From NCBI GenBank assembly GCA_026398615.1, contig JAPLSN010000042.1:62001-126000 (forward strand): DNA of 64,000 bases. The letters are read 5' to 3'. This stretch comes from Spirochaetota bacterium (GTDB lineage: Bacteria; Spirochaetota; Spirochaetia; Treponematales; UBA12059). Of the stretch, positions 33,150-42,284 are shown one piece after another; positions within the stretch are counted from its first letter, which is position 1; the number at the start of each line of letters is the position of its first letter. A program made the translations under genes and the position numbers. Below the pieces are notes generated by a model that saw only the letters and a program-made list of their open reading frames with translations, was not told where the DNA came from and ran no database searches.

Positions 33150-35481
33150 ACACGCACTGAAGCTCCTGGATTTTTTCCGCATCCGCGACGACGTCGCGGG
33201 CTACTGCCTCTCCGACGAAGGCCGGGAACGGGTGCTCGGGTCCCTGCCGAGCGGGGATGCCGGCACCGTCCGCGACCTCAAGGAACGATCGGGTTCCCTC
33301 ACCGTCCTTTTCAGGGGAAACATCGAACCGCCCCGCTGTTCCTTTCCGCCGATCGCGGACGCGGTCCGCAAGCTCGGGAAGGAAGGCTTCGCGCTCGAGC
33401 TGGAAGAGCTGTACGGGATCGGAATCTGGGCCGAGTCCTTCGGCCGGCTGGCGGCGTTCGCGGCGAAGTCGGCTTATCCGTCCCAATCGGCCGAAGCGGT
33501 CGCGGTTCCCGACCTGGCTCCCGCGGCCGCGGTCGTCTTCCGGATCATATCGCCGACGGGCGAACTGCGGGATCTCCCGGAACTCCGCAAGGCCCGGGAA
33601 GCCGTGCGCAGGATCAACGTCGACATCGAGCGGGCCACCGATGACCTGCGGCGCGACGAGACGATCCGCGGCATGCTCCAGTCGGATCTTCCGACCGTGC
33701 GCGACGGGCGGACCGTGCTGGCCGTCCGCGCGAATTTCAAGGGCCGGGTGAAGGGCATCGTCCACGAAGTGTCTTCGACGGGCCAGACCGTCTTCGTCGA
33801 ACCGGAGGCCCTCGTCGTCAAGAACAACCAGCTCGTGGAAGCCGAAGCGCGGTACCGCCGCGAGATAGCGAGGATACTGCGGGAAGCCACCGCGAAATTG
33901 TCGCTCCATGTCCAGGCCATCGCGGATGCCCGTGTCGCGTGCGCCGCCCTGGACGCCGTGTACGCGCGGGCCAGGTTCTCGTACCTGGGCAGGGGCGAAT
34001 TCGCGCTGGACGCCGAACGCGGGCTCAAGCTGCTCCAGGCCAGGCATCCCATGCTCGGATCGACGGCGGTTCCCATCGGCTTCGAATTGCCCGAGGACGC
34101 CAGGACCCTCATCATCACCGGACCGAACACCGGCGGCAAGACCGTGACGCTCAAGACGATCGGGCTGCTCGCCCTCATGAACCAATTCGGCCTGGCTGTC
34201 CCGACGTCCTGGGGCACGGCACTGCCCGTATTCGACGACGTTTTCGCGGACATCGGGGACGAACAGTCCATCGACCAGTCCCTTTCCACCTTCTCCGGCC
34301 ACATGAAGACGGTGTCGGCCATCTCCCGCGACGCGAGCGGACGGAGCCTCGTGCTCCTGGACGAGCTCGGGAGCGGTACGGATCCGGAGGAAGGCTGCGC
34401 GATCGCCATGGCCCTGCTCGACCGCTTCATCGAACGGGGTTCCCTCTGCGTCGTCACGACCCACCACGGGATACTCAAGAACTACGGGTACACCAAGCCG
34501 GGAGTGCTCAACGCATCGGTCGATTTCGACAGGAATACCCTGTCCCCCACCTACCGCATCCTCATGGGGATACCGGGCGAAAGCCGCGCCCTCGACATAG
34601 CGCTGCGGAACGGCGTGCCGCAGGAGATCGTGGCGGGGGCGCGCACCTACCTGGACGAGGAGCGGGCCGACGTCGCGGCCCTCATCCGGGGCCTCACGGA
34701 AAAGCACCGCGAACTCGAAACCATGGAAACGGACCGGAAACAGCGGCTCAAGGAAGCCATGGACGGGCAGCGCAAGGTCGACCTCAAGGAATTGCGGCTT
34801 CGCCAGAAGGAAACCGAACTGCGCGAGCAGGGCGTCGGCGACCTCCGGCGCCTGCTCCAGGAAAGCCGGAAGGGACTGGAAAACCTGGTGCGCGAGATCA
34901 AGGAAGGCCAGATCGACGCCGACAAGACCAAGGCGGTAAAAACCTTCATCGCGGACCTGGAACGGACCGTGGCCGACGAGGAACGCATTTTCAACGAAGC
35001 CTTCAGGGACGCTCCGGCAACCGGTGCCAGCGGCGGGACCTTTTCCGAAGGCAAGGCCGTCATCATCACATCCTCCCGCAAGCGGGGCGTACTCGTCCGC
35101 AGGGCGAAAAAGGGCTCCTGGCTCGTGGAAACCGGGACCTTGCGCGTGACCCTGCCCGAATCCGAGCTTGCGCCGGCTCCCGCGGAAAGCGCTACAGCGC
35201 CCAAGGTGTCGGTCGACACCGTCGGCGCGGGACCCAAGCCCGTGTTCGAGCTCGACCTGCGCGGCTACCGCTTCGTCGAAGCCCTCCAGGCCGTGCAGGC
35301 CCAGGTCGACGGCGCCAGCCTGGCGGGCCTGGGCTTGTTCAGCATCATCCACGGCACCGGGGAAGGCGTGCTCGGCCGCGGCATCCATGAATACCTGAAG
35401 ACCCACCCTGCGGTCGCCGACTACCACTTCGCCAGGCCCGAAGAAGGCGGGTTCGGGAAGACGGTGGTCAGGTTGAAGTAG
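33142..35481 (+). CDS. mutS2: MutS2 ATPase with Smr nuclease domain
   Basis: 779 aa. MutS2 acts in rescue of collided ribosomes and suppression of recombination. It has the MutS core without the mismatch-recognition domain, the ATPase (ITGPNTGGKTVTLKTIG Walker A, LLDELGSGTDPEEG Walker B), a long coiled coil (about 500-620) and a C-terminal Smr domain (LDLRGYRFVEALQAV, FSIIHGTGEGVLGRGIHEYL). It is the last gene of the zinc-ribbon, murI, rsgA, mutS2 operon. A 798-codon antisense ORF covers it, which I treat as a codon-bias shadow. Confidence 0.96.
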   Translation: MNEHALKLLDFFRIRDDVAGYCLSDEGRERVLGSLPSGDAGTVRDLKERSGSLTVLFRGNIEPPRCSFPPIADAVRKLGKEGFALELEELYGIGIWAESFGRLAAFAAKSAYPSQSAEAVAVPDLAPAAAVVFRIISPTGELRDLPELRKAREAVRRINVDIERATDDLRRDETIRGMLQSDLPTVRDGRTVLAVRANFKGRVKGIVHEVSSTGQTVFVEPEALVVKNNQLVEAEARYRREIARILREATAKLSLHVQAIADARVACAALDAVYARARFSYLGRGEFALDAERGLKLLQARHPMLGSTAVPIGFELPEDARTLIITGPNTGGKTVTLKTIGLLALMNQFGLAVPTSWGTALPVFDDVFADIGDEQSIDQSLSTFSGHMKTVSAISRDASGRSLVLLDELGSGTDPEEGCAIAMALLDRFIERGSLCVVTTHHGILKNYGYTKPGVLNASVDFDRNTLSPTYRILMGIPGESRALDIALRNGVPQEIVAGARTYLDEERADVAALIRGLTEKHRELETMETDRKQRLKEAMDGQRKVDLKELRLRQKETELREQGVGDLRRLLQESRKGLENLVREIKEGQIDADKTKAVKTFIADLERTVADEERIFNEAFRDAPATGASGGTFSEGKAVIITSSRKRGVLVRRAKKGSWLVETGTLRVTLPESELAPAPAESATAPKVSVDTVGAGPKPVFELDLRGYRFVEALQAVQAQVDGASLAGLGLFSIIHGTGEGVLGRGIHEYLKTHPAVADYHFARPEEGGFGKTVVRLK

Positions 35482-35526
35482 ATGGAGTTTACGCGGTCGG
35501 GTTTTCATGTTTTTTCCCATGCAAGG

Positions 35527-35556
35527 TCGGCAACATGCTCGGGAAAGCAGTATAAT
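35527..35556 (+). promoter_or_regulatory. sigma-70-type promoter of the lipoprotein gene
   Basis: TCGGCA, 18 bp, TATAAT, giving a leader of about 40 nt with GGAGG before ATG 35605. Confidence 0.6.
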
Positions 35557-35604
35557 ATAGCTTGATTAAAATGGCTCCCGCTTTGACTTTTTTGGAGGAT
35601 CGTC

Positions 35605-36393
35605 ATGCGAAAATCGTTTTTCCGGTTTCTATCGTTTGTCGCGATGGGCTTCATGGTCGCATCCTGCGGGCTCGTCGGCCTCGGGGACGAAGCCCGGATT
35701 GCCTTTACCCTGACCCTGCCGCCTGCCGCAGCCGGTCTGCAGGGCGGATCGTGGGAGACCGGCTCGCGCGCCATCCCGGAAACCTCGGACGAGATCTACG
35801 TCCAGATCGTGGACGGGGTCAATGTGATCGATTCGACGAAGGAAAGGATTCCACTCGGTGTCGGGACCATGGAGTTCGAGGCGCAGTTCCGACCGGGTAC
35901 CTTCACGGTCCACGTCTTTGCGCTCAAGGGAAACTGCATCATCGGGATTGCCTCAACCGCTGGTACGATCGAATTGAAGCGTGATGAAACCACGGCGCTT
36001 ACCCTGACCATGACCGAATTGGTGATTACAGAGGGCGGGGTTGTATCTTATGATGAACCAGACTCCACGCCCCATGAGGTAAGTGATCGGATTTCTCCGT
36101 TCCCGGATGACATGTATGATTTTTTCTTCGCAGGATCAGCCAAACTTTACGTTAAGTGGAGCCCTGACTGGCTGCTGCCCATGCAGGTGGATTCATGGGA
36201 CGATGCTGATTCCATATTTTCCGCCACCTCATATAATAATGATGGTGCCCTTGGACTCGACGGCACGATACCGGATGGAACTCGTGGTAGTCAGGCGATG
36301 TACTGGTTCGTCATCCAGTGGCCCAACACGGATGTTGTTTTCACCTACAGGCTTCCTGATTCTCCGGATTCAGTGATCTTCCAAGCCATGTGA
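35605..36393 (+). CDS. outer lipoprotein, unknown function
   Basis: 262 aa. The lipobox is MVASC (Cys22), with GGAGG 5 nt before the ATG. The mature part has a beta-rich first domain (IAFTLTLPPAAAGL, EIYVQIVDGVNVID, MEFEAQFRPGTFTVHVFALK) like an Ig or carbohydrate-binding-module fold, and a second, aromatic-rich domain (DDMYDFFFAGSAKLYVKWSP, MYWFVIQWP). Around 36000 the codon use becomes noticeably AT-richer than in the neighbours (for example gatgaaccagactcc, tcatataataat), which may mark a recently acquired segment. I do not recognise the family. Confidence 0.75.
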   Translation: MRKSFFRFLSFVAMGFMVASCGLVGLGDEARIAFTLTLPPAAAGLQGGSWETGSRAIPETSDEIYVQIVDGVNVIDSTKERIPLGVGTMEFEAQFRPGTFTVHVFALKGNCIIGIASTAGTIELKRDETTALTLTMTELVITEGGVVSYDEPDSTPHEVSDRISPFPDDMYDFFFAGSAKLYVKWSPDWLLPMQVDSWDDADSIFSATSYNNDGALGLDGTIPDGTRGSQAMYWFVIQWPNTDVVFTYRLPDSPDSVIFQAM

Positions 36394-36466
36394 ATTTTCC
36401 GGAGTTAGTGAGGAGTCCTGAGCTCTCACCGAGCTGAACGTCGTTTGTTCGCCTGAAATGCTCTCC

Positions 36467-37588
36467 TCATCCCCCCACGTCCTCCCAGCCGATCCCTTCC
36501 CCGTCCTCGATACGCCGGCTCGCATGCCGGCCGAGGACGAGGGTAAGCGCCGAGGGCGGCAATCCCGGCCGCAGGATCTTTTCGGTCCTGAGCTCGGCAA
36601 CGTTCGAAAGGTCGAACAACTCTCCAGCCGCTATCGGTCTCTTCGCGTGGAGGGAACGGTTGGTCCGGCCATAATTGGCGCATTCGCTCGGAGCCAGGCG
36701 CTTGATCCCGTCGCCGAGCACGGCTTCGACCTTGTCGGAACCGAAGCGCTCGGAGCATTCCCGGAGGATGGATCCAGCGTCCTTGTCCGCGGCGAACCGC
36801 AATTCCCGGACCATGCGGGAAAAACCCTCGGGCGGCAACGCGATCGGGTCGTCGAGGCCCGGATCGTCGCGGGACAGGCAGATGTGCTTTTCCACGATGC
36901 AGCCTCCGCAGGCCAGCGAGAGCAGGGGAACCAGCACCGGGTCCATCGAATGGTCCGAAACGCCGCAGGGTATGCCGAAGATGCCCGACAGGTTGGTGAC
37001 AAGACGGAGGTTGTAGTCCGTTTCCGGCGCCGGGTAGGCGGTGACGCAGTGGAGCAGGGCGACGCCGGCCATGTCGGCACCGGTCGCGCGCAACCGGTCC
37101 AGGGCCGCCTCGATGTCGGCCAGGCGCGAGACACCCGAGGAAAGCACGACGGGTAGGCCGTATTTCGCCAGTTCGTCGAGGAGCCGGGTGAAGTTGAGCT
37201 CGGGACTGGCCACCTTGAAACCCTCCACGCCGATAGACCGCAATTCCCGGGCGCTGCGGAGGCCGAACGGCGTGCAGAGGAAGATCATCCCGCGCCGTTC
37301 GGCGTGTTCCTTCACCGAGGTGAGGAAATCCACCGGCAGTTCGAGGGAGCGGAAACGCTCGTAGAGTGGAATGGCTCCACCAGGCAGGGGTACGAGTCCG
37401 GTTTTCGGATGGATGATCTCGTCGGCGTAGACATGCTGGAACTTGGCGCAATCCGCACCCGAGGCGGCGGCGGCGTCCACGAGTTCCCGCGCCTTGACGA
37501 TATCCCCGCCATGCCCCGTGCCGATCTCCGCTATCACCAAGGGCCGATTGGCCGAAAAACGGCGCGCGCCGATGTCGAAAAAACGCAC
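36467..37588 (-). CDS. neuB: NeuB-family sialic-acid-type synthase
   Basis: 373 aa with a GTG start and AGGGAG 7 nt upstream. It condenses phosphoenolpyruvate with a hexosamine to form a nonulosonic acid. The TIM barrel has IAEIGTGHGGD, ADCAKFQHVYADEI, FKVASPELNF, GVSDHSMDPV and VEKHICLSRDDPGLDD; the C-terminal SAF/antifreeze-like domain starts at RSLHAKRPIAAGE. Neither neuA nor neuC is adjacent, so the exact sugar (sialic, legionaminic, pseudaminic) cannot be told. The 4,6-dehydratase and DegT gene pair at 47-50 kb could supply precursors. Confidence 0.88.
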   Translation of the reverse strand: MRFFDIGARRFSANRPLVIAEIGTGHGGDIVKARELVDAAAASGADCAKFQHVYADEIIHPKTGLVPLPGGAIPLYERFRSLELPVDFLTSVKEHAERRGMIFLCTPFGLRSARELRSIGVEGFKVASPELNFTRLLDELAKYGLPVVLSSGVSRLADIEAALDRLRATGADMAGVALLHCVTAYPAPETDYNLRLVTNLSGIFGIPCGVSDHSMDPVLVPLLSLACGGCIVEKHICLSRDDPGLDDPIALPPEGFSRMVRELRFAADKDAGSILRECSERFGSDKVEAVLGDGIKRLAPSECANYGRTNRSLHAKRPIAAGELFDLSNVAELRTEKILRPGLPPSALTLVLGRHASRRIEDGEGIGWEDVGG

Positions 37589-37608
37589 GGGTCATCTCCC
37601 TTTCCGGG

Positions 37609-37637
37609 TTGCTGTCCGGAAGCCTATACGATATACT
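37609..37637 (+). promoter_or_regulatory. candidate promoter of the CxxC protein gene
   Basis: TTGCTG, 17 bp, TATACT, with a leader of about 95 nt before ATG 37739. It also lies just behind the divergent neuB start. Confidence 0.4.
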
Positions 37638-37738
37638 CTCGACGTACGGCTTGTTCAACCGTCGTCCATTCGGCATTTCCGGGGACTTGGGTCGTCGTGC
37701 CGTCAAATGAACGGAATGTCTTCCAAGGAGACGTAATC

Positions 37739-37981
37739 ATGAAGGCTATCTATTGCGATGTCTGCAGGAACCAGATCCCGGAGATCATCATCAACAGGAC
37801 GTTTTTCCCGGTCGGGCATTTCGAGATTTGCGAAGAATGCCGCGACAATCTTGAATCGGCCGTGAAAAACACCGTTCGCGAAAAAAAACCCTTCGACTAT
37901 GCATGGTTTGACGACCTCAAGATGAAAGTCCTCGAGCAGGCCGTCGACAAGGGCCATATCGAGAGCCCCAAGCGCCGTTGA
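37739..37981 (+). CDS. small CxxC zinc-binding protein, unknown function
   Basis: 80 aa from ATG 37739 (AAGGAG 8 nt upstream); the ORF track shows it inside a longer ORF. Two CxxC knuckles, YCDVCRNQIPE and ICEECRDNLE, form a probable zinc site with a helical, basic tail. No known family name. A strong terminator follows 8 bp after the stop, so it is a single-gene unit. Confidence 0.75.
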   Translation: MKAIYCDVCRNQIPEIIINRTFFPVGHFEICEECRDNLESAVKNTVREKKPFDYAWFDDLKMKVLEQAVDKGHIESPKRR

Positions 37982-37989
37982 ATGGAAAG

Positions 37990-38020
37990 GCCGCTGATAG
38001 CGTTTATCGGCGGCTTTTTA
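37990..38020 (+). terminator. Rho-independent terminator
   Basis: GCCGCTGATA pairs with TATCGGCGGC (10 bp with one wobble), loop GCGTT, followed by TTTTTATTATTTT. Confidence 0.85.
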
Positions 38021-38097
38021 TTATTTTCTGCCCTTTCGGGTGCGAAATAGTGCATCATTTTCAAAATATTGTCATATCGGGCGAAATAGCGGATTGG

Positions 38098-38127
38098 TTG
38101 ACACCGTTCGATGTATCGTGATATGGT
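38098..38127 (+). promoter_or_regulatory. sigma-70-type promoter of yebC
   Basis: TTGACA, 18 bp, TATGGT, with a leader of about 95 nt and AAGGAG before ATG 38230. A repeated GCGAAATAG word lies upstream (38042 and 38081), a possible regulatory site. Confidence 0.65.
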
Positions 38128-38229
38128 CTCGCGGCTGTCGATTTCTACAATAAATGGCTTTGTGTACTACATCGCTTGGCAAGGTTGCGTCGATGGCGGC
38201 GAACCGGTAGATCACTGCAAGGAGCCATA

Positions 38230-38967
38230 ATGTCCGGACATAGCAAATGGGCCACGATCAAGCACAAGAAGGGAGCGCTGGACGCCAAGCGCGGCCAGAT
38301 GTTCACCAAGCTGATCAAGGAAATATCGATAGCCGCGCGCATGGGCGGCGGGGATGCCGAGGGTAATGCCCGTCTCCGCACCGCCGTCCTCAAGGCCCGT
38401 GGCGCCAACATGCCCAAGGATAATATCGACCGGGCGATCAAGAAAGGCTGCGGCGAACTCGGCGGCGTGAACTACGAGGAACTCGTCTACGAAGCCTACG
38501 CTCCGGGCGGCGTCGCCGTCCTCATCGAAGTGCTCACCGACAACAAGAACCGCGCGGCCGCAGAGGTACGCAACCTCATGACCCGTGCCGGCGGCTCCCT
38601 GGCCACGGCGAATGCCGTCCTTCGCCTGTTCAACCGCAAGGGCGTCATCTCCTGCGACGGGGGAAAATACACCGAAGACAAGATCATGGAAGTCACGCTC
38701 GAAGCCGGAGCCGACGATATCCAGAACGAGGACGGCGAACTCGTCATCTACACGAGCCCCGAAAGTTTCGAAGCCGTGCTCAACGCCCTGGGCGCCGCGG
38801 GAATCGAGACGGACGGCGCCGAGATATCGATGATCCCCGAAATCTACAACGACGTCGACAAGGACCTCGGGGGCAAGATCAACCGGCTCATCGAGAAGCT
38901 CGAGGAATCCGATGACGTCCAGAACGTGTACCACAACGCGAACCTGCCAGAGGAAACCGAGGAATGA
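38230..38967 (+). CDS. yebC: YebC/TACO1-family protein
   Basis: 245 aa from ATG 38230; the track start is 18 codons too early. The family N-terminus MSGHSKWATIKHKKGALDAK is complete, with FTKLIKEISIAARMGGGD and the acidic C-terminus. YebC-type proteins aid translation of difficult proline stretches and/or act as DNA-binding regulators, often next to ruvC as here. A hairpin terminator separates it from ruvC by only 24 bp. Confidence 0.96.
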   Translation: MSGHSKWATIKHKKGALDAKRGQMFTKLIKEISIAARMGGGDAEGNARLRTAVLKARGANMPKDNIDRAIKKGCGELGGVNYEELVYEAYAPGGVAVLIEVLTDNKNRAAAEVRNLMTRAGGSLATANAVLRLFNRKGVISCDGGKYTEDKIMEVTLEAGADDIQNEDGELVIYTSPESFEAVLNALGAAGIETDGAEISMIPEIYNDVDKDLGGKINRLIEKLEESDDVQNVYHNANLPEETEE

Positions 38968-38999
38968 GTTCGATTCGCAAACGCGAAAGAAACGCCATG

Positions 39000-39035
39000 C
39001 AGGGCGGCCGGGTTTCCCCCGACCGCCCTGTTTTT
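39000..39035 (+). terminator. terminator between yebC and ruvC
   Basis: CAGGGCGGcCGGG pairs with CCCGaCCGCCCTG (one mismatch), loop TTTCC, followed by TTTTT. It is so close to the ruvC start that ruvC needs readthrough or attenuation-type control, or its own start inside this region. Confidence 0.75.
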
Positions 39036-39058
39036 CAAGCGGAAGCCGGGACCGGGGG

Positions 39059-39541
39059 ATGAAACGCTTCATCGGGATAGACCCTGGACTGGCCTCCGTC
39101 GGGTACGGCATCATCGAGACGCGGGGCGGGAAGCTGGTCCACGTCGCGCACGGTTGCATCTCCACGGACAAAGGTGAAGCCCTCGAAGCCCGGCTGCTGG
39201 CCATACACACGCGTATTCTCGCGCTTCTCGCCGAATACAAGCCTTCGGGCGGGGGCATGGAAGCCCTCTATTTTTCACGCAACGTCACGAGCGCGCTCCC
39301 GGTCGCCGAGGCCAAGGGCGTGATCCGCCTGGCCTTCGCGCTGTCCGGCGTACCCCTGCGCGAATATTCCCCCGCGTCGATCAAGACCGGCGTGGTCGGC
39401 GACGGCAGGGCGGAGAAGGAACAGGTGCAGGAGATGGTGCGGCTCATCCTCGGACTCAAGGAGATGCCGTCGCCGGATCACGCGTCAGACGCGCTTGCGG
39501 CCGCGATCTGCCGGAGCCATGACCTTGACCTGCACGGATGA
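39059..39541 (+). CDS. ruvC: Holliday junction resolvase RuvC
   Basis: 160 aa from ATG 39059; the ORF track begins 49 codons earlier in the yebC tail. It cuts Holliday junctions as a dimer. The catalytic acidic residues are seen in FIGIDPGLASVGYG, GGGMEALYFSRN and SPDHASDALAAAIC. The length is normal. It has a GGGGG stretch before the ATG as a crude ribosome binding site. It is followed after 108 bp by ruvA with its own promoter. Confidence 0.95.
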   Translation: MKRFIGIDPGLASVGYGIIETRGGKLVHVAHGCISTDKGEALEARLLAIHTRILALLAEYKPSGGGMEALYFSRNVTSALPVAEAKGVIRLAFALSGVPLREYSPASIKTGVVGDGRAEKEQVQEMVRLILGLKEMPSPDHASDALAAAICRSHDLDLHG

Positions 39542-39614
39542 CGTCCGGGCCAGCCGGCACAGGCCTATCGGCTGCCTCCATGGCAACTGATCCGCTTTCA
39601 GGGAAACCGTCTCC

Positions 39615-39643
39615 TTGCCGATATCGGTCCTTCCTTCTATAAT
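39615..39643 (+). promoter_or_regulatory. leaderless-type promoter of ruvA
   Basis: TTGCCG, 17 bp, TATAAT, then 6 nt to ATG 39650, so transcription should start on the A of the start codon. No Shine-Dalgarno is present. Confidence 0.65.
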
Positions 39644-39649
39644 CCCGCC

Positions 39650-40231
39650 ATGTTCAATGCCATCAAGGGTATCCTCGTCGACCGGACTTTCGACGCCGTT
39701 CGCGTGGAAACCGTCGGGATAGAGTGGGACATCGCGGTTCCCGCTACCATGGTCGACGAGTTCGGTCCGATCGGATCGGAAACGAAAGCGTTCGTCCACC
39801 TCCAGCACCGCGAGGACATCATGAAGCTGTTCGGATTTCCGACCGAGCATGACCGATCCCATTTCCTCGAGCTCATCAGGGTCGATGGCATCGGGCCGAA
39901 GCAAGCCCTGCGGATCATGTCGGGCATCCGTTCCGACGCCCTTGCCGAGGCGATAGAAACCGAGGACATCGCGGCGCTGGAACGCGTGCCGGGAGTCGGG
40001 AAGAAGACCGCGCAGAAGATCATCCTCGCGCTCAAGGGGCGGCTCGCCTTGAGCGCCGGAGCGGGCAAGGACGGTTCTGGCGCCGACGCCGACGTGATCG
40101 CCGCCCTCGTCGACATGGGCTTCGACCGGAAGGCCGTCGAGCGCGCCGTCAAGACGGCGGCGAAAACCGGGGTTCCGGACGAACGGGAACTGTTCAGGGT
40201 GGCGCTCATGTCGCTGACCGGAGGCTCGTGA
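39650..40231 (+). CDS. ruvA: Holliday junction branch migration protein RuvA
   Basis: 193 aa. It binds the four-way junction and loads RuvB. The N-terminal OB domain, the two helix-hairpin-helix motifs ([14 protein letters not shown] and [14 protein letters not shown]) and the C-terminal RuvB-contact domain ([19 protein letters not shown]) are all present. The ruvB gene starts 1 nt after the stop. Confidence 0.95.
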   Translation: MFNAIKGILVDRTFDAVRVETVGIEWDIAVPATMVDEFGPIGSETKAFVHLQHREDIMKLFGFPTEHDRSHFLELIRVDGIGPKQALRIMSGIRSDALAEAIETEDIAALERVPGVGKKTAQKIILALKGRLALSAGAGKDGSGADADVIAALVDMGFDRKAVERAVKTAAKTGVPDERELFRVALMSLTGGS

Positions 40232-40232
40232 C

Positions 40233-41235
40233 ATGTCGTGTCCCGACGGCGACGGTTTCGCGGACGACATTCCCGTCTCCGGGGTGACCGATCCGGCCTA
40301 CGACCCCGACAAGGACGATCGCGAGGGGAACCTGCGGCCCCAGCGCCTGGCCGATTTCCTCGGCCAGGCGAGGCTCAAGGAAAATCTTGGCCTCTTCATG
40401 ACCGCGGCGCGGGAACGCCGCGAAGCGCTCGATCACGTATTCCTGATCGGCCCGCCGGGACTCGGCAAGACGACGCTGGCCTTCATCATCGCTAACGAAC
40501 TGGAGACGGACTGCAAGGTGACGAGCGCGCCCGCGCTCGAAAAGCCGAAGGACCTGGCCGGCATCCTCACGACCTTGCGCGAACGTTCGGTCCTCTTCAT
40601 CGACGAAGTACACCGGCTCAAACCCGCCATCGAGGAACTTCTCTACATCGCGATGGAGGACTACGAGCTGGACTGGATCATCGGCCAGGGTCCCGCGGCC
40701 AGGACCATACGCATACCGGTACCCCCCTTCACGCTGGTCGGAGCCACCACGAAAGCCGGCATGGTGTCCAGCCCGCTCGTGAGCCGCTTCGGCATACAGC
40801 TGCGCTTCGACTACTATGAAAGCGAAGAGTTGGCTGCCATCATCCGGCGATCGTCGACGATACTCGGAGCCCGCATCGAATCCTCGGCCGTCGGGCTTCT
40901 CTCGCGGTCGAGCCGCGGTACGCCACGCATCGCCAACCGCCTTCTCAGGCGCATGCGGGATTTCGCTCAGGTCGGACCGCTAGCCCGTCCGCGAGCGCTA
41001 TGACCGGGACATACTCCGGGCGATCGCCGAGAAGTACGCAGGTGGCCCGGTCGGCGCGGAGACGCTGGCGCTCACCGTCGGGGAGTCCGTGGATACGCTC
41101 GAGGATTACTACGAACCCTACCTCATCCGCCTCGGGTTCCTCATGCGCACGCCGAGGGGCAGGATGATCACGCCCGCGGCCCTTGGGCACCTGGGGATCG
41201 GGAAACGCGATGAAAACGAGCGACTTCTCTTTTGA
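40233..41235 (+). pseudogene. ruvB: ruvB, disrupted by internal deletion and frameshift
   Basis: The reading frame from 40233 encodes the RuvB ATPase ([20 protein letters not shown] Walker [21 protein letters not shown] Walker B, GATTKAG sensor, [20 protein letters not shown]) but shifts after 40973 and stops at 41003. The rest of the family continues in another frame from about 40993 ([40 protein letters not shown]) to TGA 41235, overlapping queA by 26 bp. About 25-30 residues of the linker to the C-terminal winged helix, normally present between the two blocks, are missing. All else is intact, so this may be an assembly or sequencing error. Confidence 0.85.
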
Positions 41236-42226
41236 CCTCCCCGAGAGGCTCATAGCCCAGTCGCCGTCGGATCAACGCGGGGCGGACCGGCTGTTCGTGC
41301 TCAGGCGGCGTGACGGGAGACGTACGCACGTATCGATGTCCGTGCTTCCGGACTTCGTGCCGGATGGCGCCGTGATGGTGTTCAACGACTCGCGGGTGAG
41401 GAAAGCCAGGGTGTTCGGCCAAGCCGATACCGGTGCCCGCGTGGAGTTCCTCTTCACCCGCAGGACGGGTCATTCGGAATGGGAAGCCATGTGCGGCAAG
41501 CTCCGGAAGCAGACGGTCGGAAAGAAGTATTCTTTTCCGGAGGGAATCGAGGCGGAGATCGTCGCGGAAGGCGCGGATGTACGCATCCTTCGTCTTTCGA
41601 GGGATTTCGACGAGGCGTGGTTCGAGCGTAACGGTCACGTCCCGCTGCCCCCCTACATCAAGCGGGCGGACGGTACTCCCGACGCGGAGCGCTACCAGAC
41701 GGTCTACGCGCGCGACCACGGTTCCGTGGCGGCGCCGACCGCCGGGCTGCATTTCACCGACGCCCTCCTCGGCGCCCTCGACGCCCGCGGCGTCAGGCGG
41801 GTGTTCATCACGCTCCACGTGGGCATGGGAACCTTCATGCCGGTGAGGTCGGAACGCGTGGAAGACCACCGCATGCACACGGAACGATTTTCGATTCCGA
41901 CCGAAACTGCGCGCGAAATCGAAACGGCGAAAAGGGAAGGGCGACCCGTGATCGCCATCGGCACCACGAGCGTGCGGACCATGGAAAGCGCATGGGAGGG
42001 TGACGGGTTCGCGATGACGGAAGGCGAAACCGATATTTTCATCACTCCGGGATACAGGTTCAAGGTCGTCGACGGCCTCTTCACCAATTTCCATACGCCC
42101 GAGTCCACGCTGCTCATGCTGGCGAGCGCCTTCGCCGGACGCGAGTTCATCCTGTCCGCCTACGACGAAGCCGTCCGCGAAAATTACCGCTTTTTCAGCT
42201 ACGGCGACGCCATGCTGATACTGTAG
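41210..42226 (+). CDS. queA: tRNA preQ1(34) S-adenosylmethionine ribosyltransferase-isomerase
   Basis: 338 aa from ATG 41210. It makes epoxyqueuosine in anticodon position 34 of tRNAs. Family motifs are [54 protein letters not shown] and the C-terminal SYGDAMLI. The start lies inside the end of ruvB, so translation is coupled to it. Its last codons are duplicated in a 34-bp tandem repeat. Confidence 0.95.
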   Translation: MKTSDFSFDLPERLIAQSPSDQRGADRLFVLRRRDGRRTHVSMSVLPDFVPDGAVMVFNDSRVRKARVFGQADTGARVEFLFTRRTGHSEWEAMCGKLRKQTVGKKYSFPEGIEAEIVAEGADVRILRLSRDFDEAWFERNGHVPLPPYIKRADGTPDAERYQTVYARDHGSVAAPTAGLHFTDALLGALDARGVRRVFITLHVGMGTFMPVRSERVEDHRMHTERFSIPTETAREIETAKREGRPVIAIGTTSVRTMESAWEGDGFAMTEGETDIFITPGYRFKVVDGLFTNFHTPESTLLMLASAFAGREFILSAYDEAVRENYRFFSYGDAMLIL

Positions 42227-42270
42227 GCGGAGCCGGGGCGACGCCATGCTGATACCGTAGGCGGAGCCGG
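42203..42270. repeat. 34-bp tandem duplication at the queA 3' end
   Basis: GGCGACGCCATGCTGATAC then TGTAGGCGGAGCCGG, with a second copy from 42237 differing in one base (CTG to CCG before TAG). The first copy contains the queA stop codon, so the protein is unaffected. Confidence 0.95.
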
Positions 42271-42284
42271 GGCGCGGCGCGGCC

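Noticed and set aside
33124-35520. 798-codon ORF on the minus strand, longer than mutS2 itself
   Set aside because: It is exactly antisense to mutS2, its protein shows no domain and repeats charged, biased residues. High GC at third codon positions removes stops from this frame; it is a shadow.
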